DNA from: Cryptomeria japonica
Lineage: Eukaryota > Streptophyta > Pinopsida > Cupressales > Cupressaceae
Direction: 5' to 3'
DNA: 64,000 nucleotides
Assembly: GCF_030272615.1 (NCBI RefSeq)
Contig: NC_081407.1
Span: forward strand, 262,926,574 to 262,990,573
Shown here: positions 1 through 11,702 of the stretch, one piece after another
Layout of the letters: each line of letters starts with the position of its first letter
Position numbering within the stretch: the stretch's first letter is position 1
Position numbers and translations under genes: made by a program
Notes under the pieces: generated by a model
Told to the model about the DNA's origin: nothing
Database searches by the model: none
Seen by the model: only the letters and a program-made list of their open reading frames with translations

Positions 1-204
1 GTGCAGAGCGACGAAAAAGTGATTTGTGCTGTGATTCAGAGAAATTTAGAAACCTTGAAGGAGATTCAGAAGCAAATTACAAACAGTCAAGAGAAGAACG
101 CAAAGTGGTGATTCTGCAACTGATGAAGTGTGAGGTGAAGTGGAATCTGAAAGCCCTAAATTCTTGATTTCCAAAAGGCATTTCTCAAGTTTTATGTTTT
201 TATC

Positions 205-3200
205 ATGGCTTTCACATCTCATACTAACTCTAGTGCATCTGTTGATTCAGTAAGTTTCATTCAACGCAAGTCCAAATACAATGCCCTGTCACAAGTTCCT
301 GATGGAGTAATAGTGGAAGAAGGAATATCTAATTATATAGATTATAAAATTGAAGACCTAGGGTCTCTAGCAATCAACTCGCAGGTAGGTCTATTCTGTG
401 GGAAAGATAAAAAGATCAAACCGGAGTATAGCATTTTGGAGAAGAAGAAACTTCACAATGTGGTTTACTTCCTAGAGGATTTCATAGATGACCACATTAG
501 AATCATTCTGAGTAGGGTTCATGGTGATAAGATGTACCTGAAGAGAACACATGATATCACACCACAAGTTGTTCATGCCATTACCGGTTTTTGCAATGTC
601 GGTGAAGTGCCAGCCCTGAGGAAGATCATCAAGACTGAAATGACCAAGCTCACTGGTTCAGTGAGCGACTCACGAGGAATGACTGTTAATTCCATCAAGG
701 ATGACCTCATGAAATATGCATGCATGGTGATTGGATACCGGATGTTCCATGCCAGTAGAATTAACTCTATATCTATTGCAGCGATAAATGCCGCTTATCA
801 GATGGTCAAGGAAGATGCATCATTTGACCTCTGCACTGGTATGCAAAGGCAGCTCCTATTGAATCTTAAATCAATCAAATAGGATAATGCATTAAAATTC
901 AAGTTTGGACAACTACTAGTAGGACTATTCTTCTACTTTCAAGGTTACTTCCCCGGAGTGGGAGATATTTAGTGGTCTGCAGACCAACCGGTTACCAAGC
1001 AGATCAAAGAAAGCCTGCAAGTAGTTGGAACCAGCTACCCTAAAGTTCTGAACAAGTGCTTTGATGATTTCAGAAGCAAGATGAGTCTGAGGATGAGGAT
1101 ATCCGGTGACATTGTCAAGAAATATGAAGATGATATCTGCTTTATCATCAATGTAGATGAGTGCATAATGGAGGTCGTTGAGCCTAGATAGGAAGAAGTA
1201 GAGCCTATAGGCTATGAGGTGATGTATGATATGCTAGATGGGTATGCTTCTACCCTAATCACCTCACCTCTTGATCCTAAGGCAAAGAAAACTGGCACCT
1301 ATCTGGAAAGGGTTGCATCGGTTGTAGAACCTCCTGAAAAGAAAGGAAAGGCAGTGCCTTCGGCATTGGCACCAATTACTACAGCTAGTCCCAAAGTGAC
1401 CAAGCGGTCACCTACAAAGAAGAAACTCGAAGCGGCACTTGCCAAAGTCTTTGAGATAAAAAGGAAGACAAGGAATAATTCACCGGACTCAGAAGAAACT
1501 ATGTTTGAAGAAAAACCCAAGAAGACTAGACAAGCAAGGAAAAAGACAAAGAATGAATCGGCATCATCGGCACTGGCAAACATTGACATTTCTTCCTACA
1601 AACCTTTGACACATTGTCAAAGAACCATAAAAAATATTAGGATAAAATTGTTGAATGATTTGATTAATTGTTTTGATGATTTCAATGATGATGAAAAGGA
1701 AGCAGTTGAACAAGAAATCATTAAGTATTTATGTGTTAATGACCGGTTGCCTTCAGAAATTAGATCTAAGACACCAGATTCTTTGTATAACTCCTTAGAC
1801 AATAAATGGAGCATTGGCATAGAAAAAGAATAGGAAATGATAGAAAAATTTTGCTCAACATTTTCTTGATGTATCTAATTCAGAACTTTTCGAAGGTATG
1901 AATAAATACAAAGGCCTCTTCTTCATGAGAAGAAGAAGACTCCTGTTGCTAGAAGGAAAGAGTCAAGAAGTGATCAAGAATACACACACTCTTTCTCTAG
2001 AAGCTCTTAAGATGCATCAAGTGGCTGAAGCCAATAGGAAGGCTGAGCAAGAACTGACAATAACTAAACCGGATGAAGTGTTTGATACTGAAGGAAACCC
2101 AATTGTTGAACCTACAAACACTATTGATGTCGATGCTCTAGATGTAGAAGATGTTGCGCAGGACACACCATCTAAAGTAGCAGGACAAGAGAAGCAGGCT
2201 AAACAGGTTGAAAAGAAAGGAGAGGACAAACAGGAATAGGTAGCAAAGAAACAGGCGGAAAAGAAGAAAAAGGAAGAAGATGAGGAGAAATAGAAATAGG
2301 AAGAAAAGAGAAAAGAGGATGAGAAGAAAAGAAGAGAAGAGGATGAAGAGAAAAAGAAACAAGAAGATGCAAAGAAGAAGAAAGAAGAAGAGGAGAAGGA
2401 AGAGAAGAAGAAAAAGGAAGAAGATGAGGAGAAACGGAAACAGGAAGAAAAGAGAAAAGAGGATGAGAAGAAAAGAAAGGAAGAGGAGAAGAGAAAGGAA
2501 GAGGAAAAGAGAAAGAAAGCAGAAAAGAAGAAGGTAGAGGAAGAAAAGGAAGAGGAGAAGAGGAAGGAAGCAGAGAAGAAGAAGGTAGAGGAGGATAAGG
2601 AAGAGGAAAAGATAAAAGAAGTGGAGAAGAAGAAGGCAAAGGAGGACAAGGAAGTAGAAGAGACACAGAGCACGCAGATGGAGACTCCAAAGGCAATGGG
2701 TAGTCAAGCAAAACTCGCTGACCTCACCATTCCTATTGACCTCCAGTCTACAAATGAAATGGAGCTACTACAGAGCATTAAGGTTTCTCAAGAATTCCTT
2801 GAAGTGTTAAGGAGGAAGAAGGAGGAAGATGTGATCCAAGCTACACTGGACACTCTTATTGGTTTGTTGCCCGGCACAAACCTCCCCAGTACTGACTCAT
2901 CATTGGCACAATTGAAGCTCCTATGCATAGTAGTGGATGATCAGGTGTAGATCCTAGAAGAGGTAGTAGAGGAAAATGCCAAGAAAGAGCATTAAAAGGC
3001 TCTCAACATTGCCCTGGTGAAGAAGCTTAATGAGCTCTAGTCCAAACTACAAAAAGCACAAAAAGACATAAGGAATTCTCTAGATGAGGGGAATCTACTA
3101 CTGAGTAAGATTTGCGAACCCCATCTCTTCTATGATGATGTGCTTGTACAAAAGAAAAAGCTACAAATTGACTTACAGTTATATATGAGCACCTTCAAGC

Positions 3201-3499
3201 TGCCATATGACTCTTTTATAGCTTATGGGCAAACCGTTCATAGGTTTCACATCCAGTCTGCCAAAATAGAGTTGGCAATCAGAAACTGGACTTGAGATTT
3301 GCAGGAACTCCAACTGGTTCTACTCCCTCGCCTGCAGATACTTCAAAAATGTTATCTAAATCTGGATGACTTAACGGTGACTCAAGAGATGAGCACATTA
3401 GATGCCATGGAAGAACAAGTCTCCCAGATGCAGACAAAGAAAGAAGTGGCAACCTCCCTACTTGAGTCCTGGTCTTTATCTATGAAACAATTTTTGTAG
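205..3499 (+). pseudogene. E1 ORF2, unknown retroelement protein (decayed)
   Basis: I do not recognise a named family. The ATG at 205 opens a frame that runs to 1833 with in-frame TAG at 880, 970 and 1189. After a frameshift between about 1833 and 1898 it continues in another frame to 3499, with TAG at 2237, 2291, 2297 and 2948 and a few later stops. The N-terminal core carries IRIILSRVHG near residue 95 and ITPQVVHAITGF near residue 115, matching LSRVHGEFFWLD and ITKEAIKEVTGLP in E10. Downstream, KYEDDICFIIN matches KYHKEICFVIK. A Lys-rich linker, a Lys/Glu-rich helix (2240-2660) and a helical C-terminus follow. There is no signal peptide or clear membrane segment, which argues against an envelope protein. 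Confidence 0.65.
2240..2660 (+). repeat. Purine-only-like tract with 144-bp tandem duplication
   Basis: About 420 bases are almost entirely A and G on the + strand and encode alternating Lys and Glu within E1 ORF2, a likely charged single helix or coiled coil. A unit starting at 2261 recurs at 2405, a 144-bp (48-codon) in-frame tandem copy. The first copy has TAG at 2291 and 2297 where the second has CGG (2435) and CAG (2441), so the stops arose after the duplication. Serine- or phenylalanine-rich frames on the other strand are shadows of this tract. Confidence 0.85.
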
Positions 3500-3808
3500 G
3501 ACTTCAAATCAGTTTTTGACAAGTTTTATTCTTTATTGTCATAAACTCTTATTCTTTTAATACTAATGACACAGGTGTTCGTCTGTAATTATTGTCATTG
3601 TTGGCAAAGGGGGAGAAGTATAAATTTTGAATGTTTTGGTGTATACTTTCATGTTATTTCTGTTAAGAAGTAGTATACATTGTATTTTCTACAAAAGGGA
3701 TAGTGTATATGCTTAGGGGGAGTAATTTTGATTATGGCATATTTTTGTTGTAAAACACTTAGATGTCAAAATTTCCCAAGTGTTGCCATCAATGCCAAAG
3801 GGGGAGAT
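3500..3808 (+). other. E1 3' UTR with GGGGGAG tracts and polypurine tract
   Basis: This is non-coding. GGGGGAG-type tracts occur near 3608 and 3716 before the true polypurine tract AAAGGGGGAGAT at 3797-3808, which abuts the LTR and would prime plus-strand DNA synthesis. GTTGCCATCAATG at 3782-3794 pairs in part with CATTGATGG at 3842-3850 inside the LTR. Confidence 0.7.
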
Positions 3809-4925
3809 TGTTGGCATTTTTGATGATTATGTTGTGATTGTCATTGATGGACACACACTTGCATTGAGATCACTTTTATATGTATGAGTTATGCTCAACC
3901 GGCAATTGTTCCCAACTGGTATGATGCATTATAGTCCTTAGACTATTCGTGTTTTGCAGAAAGTGATTACCAATCTGAAGTGGTATGTTGACCCCAAGCG
4001 GTTTGAGGATCTCAAGCGGTACGAAGGATCAAAGTGGCAGAACACATATTTCCCAGTCTTCATTTTGTCAAACTGGCAACCGATATTTGTTTAAATTGGT
4101 ATTTTGTATGAACCGGTAATACTTTGTGATGAGTTACCATCCACCGATTGTTTGACGGTGTCGACACTTCAACGGTGCTTTTTTTGTTGTGTTACCAGAT
4201 ATGTTTAGATGCATTGAACCTAGGAATTTGTATTGTAATCCTATTGGACTGACATGAAATCAGATTCCTTTAAAAGGACATCATGTCTAGGGTTTTAGGT
4301 TGTTGCTAGGGTTTAAGGTGGTTGATGAGTTAGAGAGAGTATGAATGTGTAGAAGACTGAAGTAATGTTAGAATACATTAGGAACAAGCTATCAAGGATC
4401 TAACCAAGAAATTTGTGCTATTAGCTAGATCACTCACTTGTTGATTACTCACATCTTCGACAAGTCTGAAGCCCTTAACTGGGTAGGCCCAAAAGCCTTG
4501 TGTAAATCCTCTAACAAGGTGGTTCACATCTGTGGATCTAAAATCCTCTAGCAAGGTAGTCTTTAATCAGAATTATCTCCTAACAAAGATTGAGATTCCT
4601 AATAGGATCTGTTCTGGTAAAGAACATTGTATGACCTTAACCAGTCTGACCTTAACCGATCTGGTTCCTATTTTGCAGATAGTTACTTGTGAGTTCCATC
4701 TCACCGTGGTTTTTCCCATTTGGGTTTCCATGTCAAAATCTCTTGTGTTATGGTGTTTGTGCTCTTGTGGGTGGATGCATTATTTTCTATTTGGTTTGCA
4801 TGTGTGCTAACCGGTTTGTCTGCTAAACTATTTTACCGGTTTACTGTTAGTCTAGCAAAGTGTTTAAGTACATTGATTTTTGGTATACTAATTCACCCCC
4901 CTCCCCCTCTTAGTATTCATCAACA
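3809..4925 (+). repeat. E1 3' LTR
   Basis: It starts TGTTGGCATT directly after the polypurine tract and ends CATCAACA. It has the architecture shared by the LTRs here: GTCATTGATGG near the start, a GTGGTTTTTCCCATTTGGG segment (4705-4725) and a C/T-rich run just before the end (about 4895-4910). Length is 1,117 bases. Confidence 0.85.
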
Positions 4926-7159
4926 TTATAAGAAATGATGTTATATATAAACTATGTATGTGATGGTAAAATGAAAACCATTAAGTTGGTTAATATGAGC
5001 CAAAGTGGTGGACCCCGCAAAGAGAAGAGTTTACTCAATTGTGTTATCGATAAAACAAGGCTAATCTGCATAACATAATCAAAAATATTGGTGGGCCCCC
5101 AAGGTTCCAGGAACCTCCAAGTGAATACAATTAGCAGGTGTAAGACCAAATTTGATGAAGAAGATATATTAGTGAAAGATGAATATACTTTCATAAAGAG
5201 ATTTTGATAAGTAAAAAAGACACAACAACCAAGTAAAAGTGTGAAGATTAAGTGGGTGTGAAGTTACAAATAAAAATATATGAGAGAACAATCAACCAAG
5301 GGTAATTAATGAAAACCTTTCAGAAAATGTTTTCACATTTAAAAGGTAATTGTTTATCTATTTGCATGTTGAAGAGGAATTGATATATGCTAAGTTGAAG
5401 TATTATCATACCAATAGAGTAATTAATTTTACAAAGGCAAAAATGCAGTTAAATGTATCTTTTATGAATTATTTCATTAAAAGGTAAAATAGACATGGTA
5501 TGATAGGATATAACCTCATAATATGCTACAACTCCACAGTATGCACAAAATAAATGTGTTGGAATGGTTTGAAAGGTTTTACATTTTTTTAAAACATAAC
5601 ATAGGAACCTGTCATATTGTGATCAAATCTTCTCATTAATGAAGATGAATTCGTCAAAATGGTTTTCTCAGTTAGTTGCTCCTCGACACCTCAAATAATA
5701 ATTTGATAAAACCTCTCAATTGAAGTTGGACAAAAATATTAAAGATGGAAGAGGTAATAGTTTTCAAAGATTTGAGAAGGATAGAATTATTCTACCCAAA
5801 GTATTTACTTCAACATTTTACAAGACTTGAATGGAAATGATAATGAATCATCTTTAATTAGTTTGACAAGTTAAGTAGACATAAAAACTGAATATGGGAA
5901 GGTGAAATCTTTAACCTAACAAAAGAGTGAATGGAGTGAGAATAATAACTTAATTGGTGAAAAGATGGGTGAAGTATTTTCACTTGATTATGAAAGGGAA
6001 AAATTATTTTGAGAAAAATAAAATCATTTCAAAGAGTTTTACATGGTGAATGTTATAAAGTGTATTATGATACTTTGTTAGTATCCACATGAAAACAGGT
6101 TAGAAAAGATTATTTCACTGTGAGGTGAAAAATAAGTAAAACATTTTTACTTGATTTATGAGAAGTGGGTAACGTGTTCAATCAAGGAAATATTTTATCA
6201 ATGACCAAGAAGAGTATGATAATTCATAGTGGACGCTTTTAAATATTTTTTTTCATATGAAATGAATTATGGTATTTTCTCATTTTTAATACCCACAGTT
6301 TGTGCAAGGAAGGATTGTTTTTCAACCGAAAATTATTACGAGAAGTTGCCAGGGAAGGAGAGTTATCATAACTATCTTCAAGAAATACAAAGGGACTAAA
6401 ATTAAAATATTTTTAACCTATTGAAGATGGTTAATTAAATGAAAGATTGCATCACTCAAAGTGAAGGGTCATAACCCTAAAATTGTAGTGTAAATTAACA
6501 AAGGTGGTAATTAATATATTTTAGGGCAACATGACTTTGTTATTAAGCATTGTAACAATTTGAAAAAACTCCTTGAATATTATAAAAGGAGAAATCAAAA
6601 CCAAAGATAAGGATAATTTTTGATCGAAAAATAGATTATAGCCTCGGGCTCATGATTGTACCATTTTGATGAATAGATAATGCAATCAGTTATTTTCTTC
6701 TGTGTATGTGTTGTGGATTACTGCATTTTCTGTAGGCAGTTGTTTAAGATATTATCTAAAGGAGATAAGGTTATTTGTGTTCTTCCAGTGAAGTTTTATG
6801 TTCTATATTGTAGATTTGGATCAAAAGGATTTGCTTGTGAATTGTAATTGTTCCCTACAACTCTTCCTTGGATGGTCTCTTAAAGTTAGAGTTAAATTCG
6901 TTCAAGCAGTTTACAATATAAACATCAAAGTAGAGCTCATAAGAAATAGTAGCTGACAGGCCTTCCAAAAGGGGTGGGTTTAAAAACTGTCTCATAAGTT
7001 TACACAATAAGTCCTAAAGAAATATAAAGACTTTGTAGCCCAAACAACGAAGAATGCATTGGTCATCTATAAAATATAATTTATCACCTTTTCAGTTCAC
7101 ATTTTACTTTAAAGCAATAGGAGTAGCTTGTTGTTCACCAAAAGTGATAACCCAAGACA
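4926..7159. other. AT-rich non-coding DNA, unidentified
   Basis: No reading frame of interest and no match to the LTRs in this window. A TATAAAAGG box at 6581-6589, followed by a region rich in TTTG/TTTC, could be the promoter and R region of an unrelated LTR, but I found neither ends nor a primer site. It probably represents older repeat DNA into which E1 inserted. Confidence 0.4.
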
Positions 7160-8819
7160 CCTGCAAATCTATCTATGAGATAGCCGATCTCAATCAATGA
7201 AACACCTTAGGGCTTGGACAACATAACATAGGATCCTAATGATCCTCCTGCACTTCAGGTTCTGCTAGACCTAGGGGGGGACACCCTTTTGATGCATTGA
7301 ATACAACAATCACAAACATAAGACTGCATCTACAATGAGCAGACAAACCATTCCACAAGCTCACCAAATTAGGAACACACTACAGATTGGCTAGATCTGT
7401 ATAAATCATAAATGAAAACAGAGCTTGGAATGAGAAGAACAAACCCCTAAACATAAAGGGAAATAGATTTATCTTTTAAATTGTTTGATCTGAAAGACAT
7501 CCTCAAACTTGTAAGATCAGTGCCTTATCCAAGGGCAACAGAGTCACACATCAAACTATAAATGAAACCTTATACTGCAAATCCATCTTCATTATTAAAT
7601 ATCCATGCATTTAATGCCTTGCATAAATGCATTACTCAGCTCACTCACAGAAAATATCAAATCCAAACACTATATTTCATTATTCATGATTTATTAGAGA
7701 ATTTAAATTCTTCCTTGAAGAATCCCTGCAAACAATCACAATTACCTCCTTGAGATAACAAATCTCATCCTCCTTGAGGATCTGATCTAAATATAATGAA
7801 AATACAAATCCAGAGACAAATTTTGTGTGAATTTGTGCATGCCTTACATACACAAGAACCTGCAGCTAAGAACACCTATAGCAAAGAATTGAACTCCATT
7901 ACTGAAAGGATAACCCTTCTCTGTACAATCTGGAAGAATATTCAGAATTGGAAGCTATGAAAAAATGGAGCCATTCTCCAAATTTCTGGAACCCTTACAA
8001 TTGAGAAAAATTGGGAATAAAAAGGAGAGGGAACCAAATCAAATTTGCAACTGAATTGCCAAGTGTCTCCTCTCTGACTGAATTTTGTTCCTATGGAAAC
8101 TGCTTCCAAAATATCTCATATTTGTCAAAATTAACCCCATAATCGGATTCCTCACTCCGAGAGCTTTCCGAAAACATATAACACTTTATATTTTGGCCAA
8201 AATTTAGACCTTGGGCGAATTAATTCCCCAATGTGCACATCATTTAAATTTTTGAATTATTTAATATAGTTTAGACTATATCATTTACTCATTTTAATTT
8301 TGATTTTTTGCCTCTGATGTGCTCTGACGCCTTGCCACATGGCGGCCTCCGATTGGTCGATGGGGTTGACCAGACGCCACTTGGGATGACACCTCATCAC
8401 TGCCACATCATCTGTTTTGTCATTGCCACTTGGCCGCCACCTCAGTGCCATGTCATCACCACCTAGGTGCCACCTCTGCACCACCTCACCGAGACTCGCC
8501 TGCTGGACATCTGACTGTACCCACCACCTGGCTTTCACAACTTTGTTAGGTGTAACTCGCGTGCATCTTCCTTTTGCGAAATAGCACGCACCGTTGATCC
8601 ATCTCGAACTTGCTCACTTGTTAAGCCAACCTTCCTCTGCAAAATTTTGCTTGTCTGCCTCGAGAAGCATGCCTGCATGGGGTCCACCTAGTCGCCGCTC
8701 AGTCACCTCCTCCGTCGCCTCGGGATCCATGCTCGCGCATGGGCCCACCTTGGGCGCCCATAGGCACCGTCCGTCAAAAGCCTTTATGGCTTAGACATAT
8801 TAGATGAGTGTGTTTTTGT
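7160..8819. other. Unidentified non-coding DNA with a GC-richer block
   Basis: 7160-8280 is non-coding. 8310-8800 is notably richer in G+C than its surroundings and repeats short units of the type GCCAC-CTC and CATGTCATC (about 8395-8495). The short frames here lack any recognisable motif. It might be part of an LTR or untranslated leader of an unrelated element. Confidence 0.35.
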
Positions 8820-10060
8820 TTATAAATATCAAAAAATGCTCTCGCCCAGCCAATGTGGGATAATAACATTAAGCCTGGGAATGCATTTTAGAGCTTTAAT
8901 GGCTGGCAACGCATTTGTTTTTAATTTTTCTACAACTTAGCTTCTACTTCCCACTCAATGCCATGCTAGAGGTTTCATGTGGGGGAGGAGGACTACAAAT
9001 TTCTATTTGCATTTGAAATTTAATGCTTTTGCCAGAGACAAATTGCATTTGCTGAGAACCTTTGAAACATCTTCAACATTGGGAAGCTGTTGGCAATGCA
9101 TTTGGTGTTTGTTTTTTGTTTAAAAAAAAACTTCCTTAACTCTCCCACTCTCCTACTCTCCACTTAGAACTTTACTGCTACCACTTGCATTGGTACTGAG
9201 GTTTTATACTGCCTTACATACCACGCTGGAGAGAAATGGGTAATAGCATCTGCCTTTGTTCATTTGTTTAATGTTTAATTTGCTCCTGTTGCTACTAGAA
9301 GGAAACCATGTGAGGGAGGAGCTACTGCAATTTGTTTATATTTTCTTTGACTTTTCTACAGTCCTCCTTCAAACACCATGCACAGCAATAGAGGAAAAAT
9401 GATATTTTGATTTTGCCCATGTAATTTGCTTTGAAAATCTAACTCCTCCTTCACCAAAGCGCTGGGGATGTTAGAAAAGTTTGTTGGAGATTTAAAACTG
9501 CTATTGCATTGGCTGTGGATCATAGCAACACACCCAGCATTGCATTTGTTTGACAATTTCTTTGATTTCCATACACCCACGTGAGCTATAGCAAAGAGGG
9601 AATATGCTGGAGTTTTCATTTGGTTTAAAATTTTGTGTCTACTACCACATACTGCAAGATGAGAGTTTTGTGAATATGCCACATTGGACTTTGGTTGAAC
9701 ACCATTGGCATTCGCTTACATTTTAATTGGCTGCTCATACATGGAAGGATTGGCTGGTGATTGAACTTGCTGCCACATTTTCTTTGAAATTTGCTTAAAA
9801 CCTCCTTTCAACACCACACACAGGAGGACATTGGCATGTTTACTAATTTGCATTGGATTGCAAGTTGTACTCTTTCACTTGCCACGCAGAGAAAGGATTA
9901 TTGGCTGCCTTGTAAATTTGGAATTACACCTACCAACATTTGCATTGAAAACTTATAATGCCTCATTTGTTAACTACCAATTTGCAATTTGGTTTAATAA
10001 ATGTGCCTTTGTATTTCGACTGCACAGGAGATGGATTTTATCATCATCACTCTTATAACA
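8820..10060. repeat. Degenerate quasi-tandem repeat region
   Basis: Related phrases recur roughly every 75-210 bases: a GCATTTGTTT-like motif (about 8915, 9097, 9333, 9540), GGAGGA near CACCACAC-like words, and TTTCTTTGA. The copies are too diverged for me to set a unit length. No gene is visible; the short frames on either strand have no domain. Confidence 0.4.
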
Positions 10061-11697
10061 TGTTTCAAAATCAAAATCAAAATTTAGATACTCTAAAAAT
10101 CTCTCAGTGAACAAAGTCGCCAATAAAAATAATAAGGCAGGCATGATCCAGGTTGGGCCCCAAAGTGGGTCCGACTAAAAAAAATTTCATTTTCATGACA
10201 CTGACCTCAAACATACCTCTGGAAATGATCGGCATCATTTTTGGATCATTAATCCGCATTTTACAACCTTCAGGCAATTATGCCACATTTTCGCATTTAA
10301 TCGCGAAGACGTAATTTTCAAACCTGTCAAAACACCTTTCTGGAGCTCGCCATCTAATAGGTGTGTAATCTGATATACAAGGATGACTTCTACCAAATGG
10401 TTTCTCAAGAAGATTCTTGAGCGAAGAGATATTAATTTCTGAAAATGTCTAACTGGCTTTGTCGACACTGAGGACCTGATGAAGTCAATGTCCTGGCAAC
10501 ACATGATGCCTTTCTCAAAAATATCAAACGACCTCCGTAGGTCCTCAAATTCGGAACATAGGTACCTTAAAGTACATATTAAATATTTGAATTCTCAGTT
10601 TGATCACCAGACTGACATGATGCAAACAGCGCGCTCATCAAAATGGCTACATTAACTGATATAACATTGGAGTGCGGATAACTAAATTTGATAGTAAAAT
10701 GAGCTCTTTTGAAAACCGATCAAACGGATTGATAAAGGCTTGAAATTTTAAACGTAGCTCATCATTTATACTGACATTAACCCAGAAGAAACACTTTGGC
10801 ATGATGCTTACTGAGGCAATTTTTACAATTGTGCGAAATAGGGCTCCGACTAGCTGTCAAAACAGGGACTTGCCAAAACACGCAAACTGCAAACGGATTT
10901 GGCTATGAAAACTGAGCAAATGGATTCATCAAGACCTGAAATTTTGTAGGCTGACTCACATTAATGCATAGAATTTAATCCACTTTTAATTTATCCATGA
11001 TGATCAACAAGGCAAAAGATGTAATCGCTCAAAGTGGGCTACTCAATAAAATCTGCATTTGATGCCTAAAATGCACTTTTAGATCACCCCTCAAAATGAG
11101 TACCTCATAAACTTATCCAAATTGAATTCTGAAAGTTTCACATCACTGAATAGGCCAAATGAAAGGTGTGGGACATGAATCCCGAGCCTTACCCCTTGAA
11201 AATCAACTGGCTCCATTTTGCCCTCTCGCAAACTAGGCCATTCAAACTGACTCATTTAGGTGCCTTTCTGACATACAGAGCAAAATTTTGAAATGGGCCT
11301 CTAAACTTGACTCAAATTTAATGAGTCCCAACATAGCTAAGTAGGAAATATAGAATAAATTAGCAGTAGTGTATACAAATAAATTTCAAGCACAAAGATC
11401 GAATAGCTTCCACAACAACAATCTTGAACTCATCTGCTATATCTCCATCCTAGGAACTTATGCCATTCTAAGATAGGAGGAAGTTACATCAAGATACTCA
11501 ATTTGCTATAAAAGGCACTAGTCATCGAAAGCTACTAGTGAATAGGTATACCCGCCTAGGTCTTGCAGAGCTTGAAGTGAGAGAGTTAGTAACCAAATAG
11601 GTTCACTCTATAAGTTGGCCAAGTCAATTGGTGGGTTTGATCATAGGAGTTGGCATTTACTTAGAACCTAACCAATCTATTGATTTGAGACCCAATA
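10061..11697. other. Unidentified non-coding repeat DNA abutting E2
   Basis: No coding sequence is recognised. Two similar stretches occur near 10707-10790 and 10908-10985 (AAAAC-GA-CAAA-GGATT followed by CTTGAAATTTT or CCTGAAATTTT), suggesting an old internal duplication. The right edge interrupts the RNase H frame of E2 at about 11698, so this DNA is either a later insertion whose other end is not recognised or the far side of a deletion. Confidence 0.4.
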
Positions 11698-11702
11698 GAT
11701 TG
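11673..11702. repeat. 10-bp perfect inverted repeat at the E2 break
   Basis: CAATCTATTG (11673-11682) and CAATAGATTG (11693-11702) are perfect inverted copies separated by 10 bases. The right arm overlaps the last recognisable codons of the E2 RNase H domain, so the hairpin lies exactly at the junction. Confidence 0.75.

Larger units (their letters stand above)
1..4925 (+). mobile_element. E1: 3' part of a pol-less copia-type LTR element
   Basis: The left end runs off the window, so the 5' LTR, primer site and ORF1 are not visible. What remains is a long decayed ORF2 (205-3499), a 3' untranslated stretch with repeated GGGGGAG tracts, a polypurine tract AAAGGGGGAGAT at 3797-3808 and one LTR (3809-4925). 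No protease, integrase, reverse transcriptase or RNase H homology is seen. ORF2 aligns by eye with ORF2 of E4, E7 and E10, so E1 is a diverged member of the same group. The five bases after the LTR are TTATA (4926-4930), the expected target duplication; its partner lies outside the window. Confidence 0.8.

Noticed and set aside
2017-2711. Three overlapping minus-strand frames rich in Ser, Phe or Leu
   Set aside because: They are the complement of the purine-rich Lys/Glu tract of E1 ORF2. Composition alone keeps them open.
205-3499. Frequent TAG in ORF2 as a reassigned or readthrough codon
   Set aside because: The same elements also have TAA, TGA and frameshifts, and related copies show CAG at many TAG positions, which fits decay.
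8281-8794. Two short frames (minus 8538-8281, plus 8594-8794) as host exons
   Set aside because: Stop-poor because the block is GC-richer. No domain, no homologue in the window and no splice context that I could support.
9356-9682. 108-codon minus-strand frame
   Set aside because: It lies in the quasi-repeat region, with no motif and no conserved counterpart.
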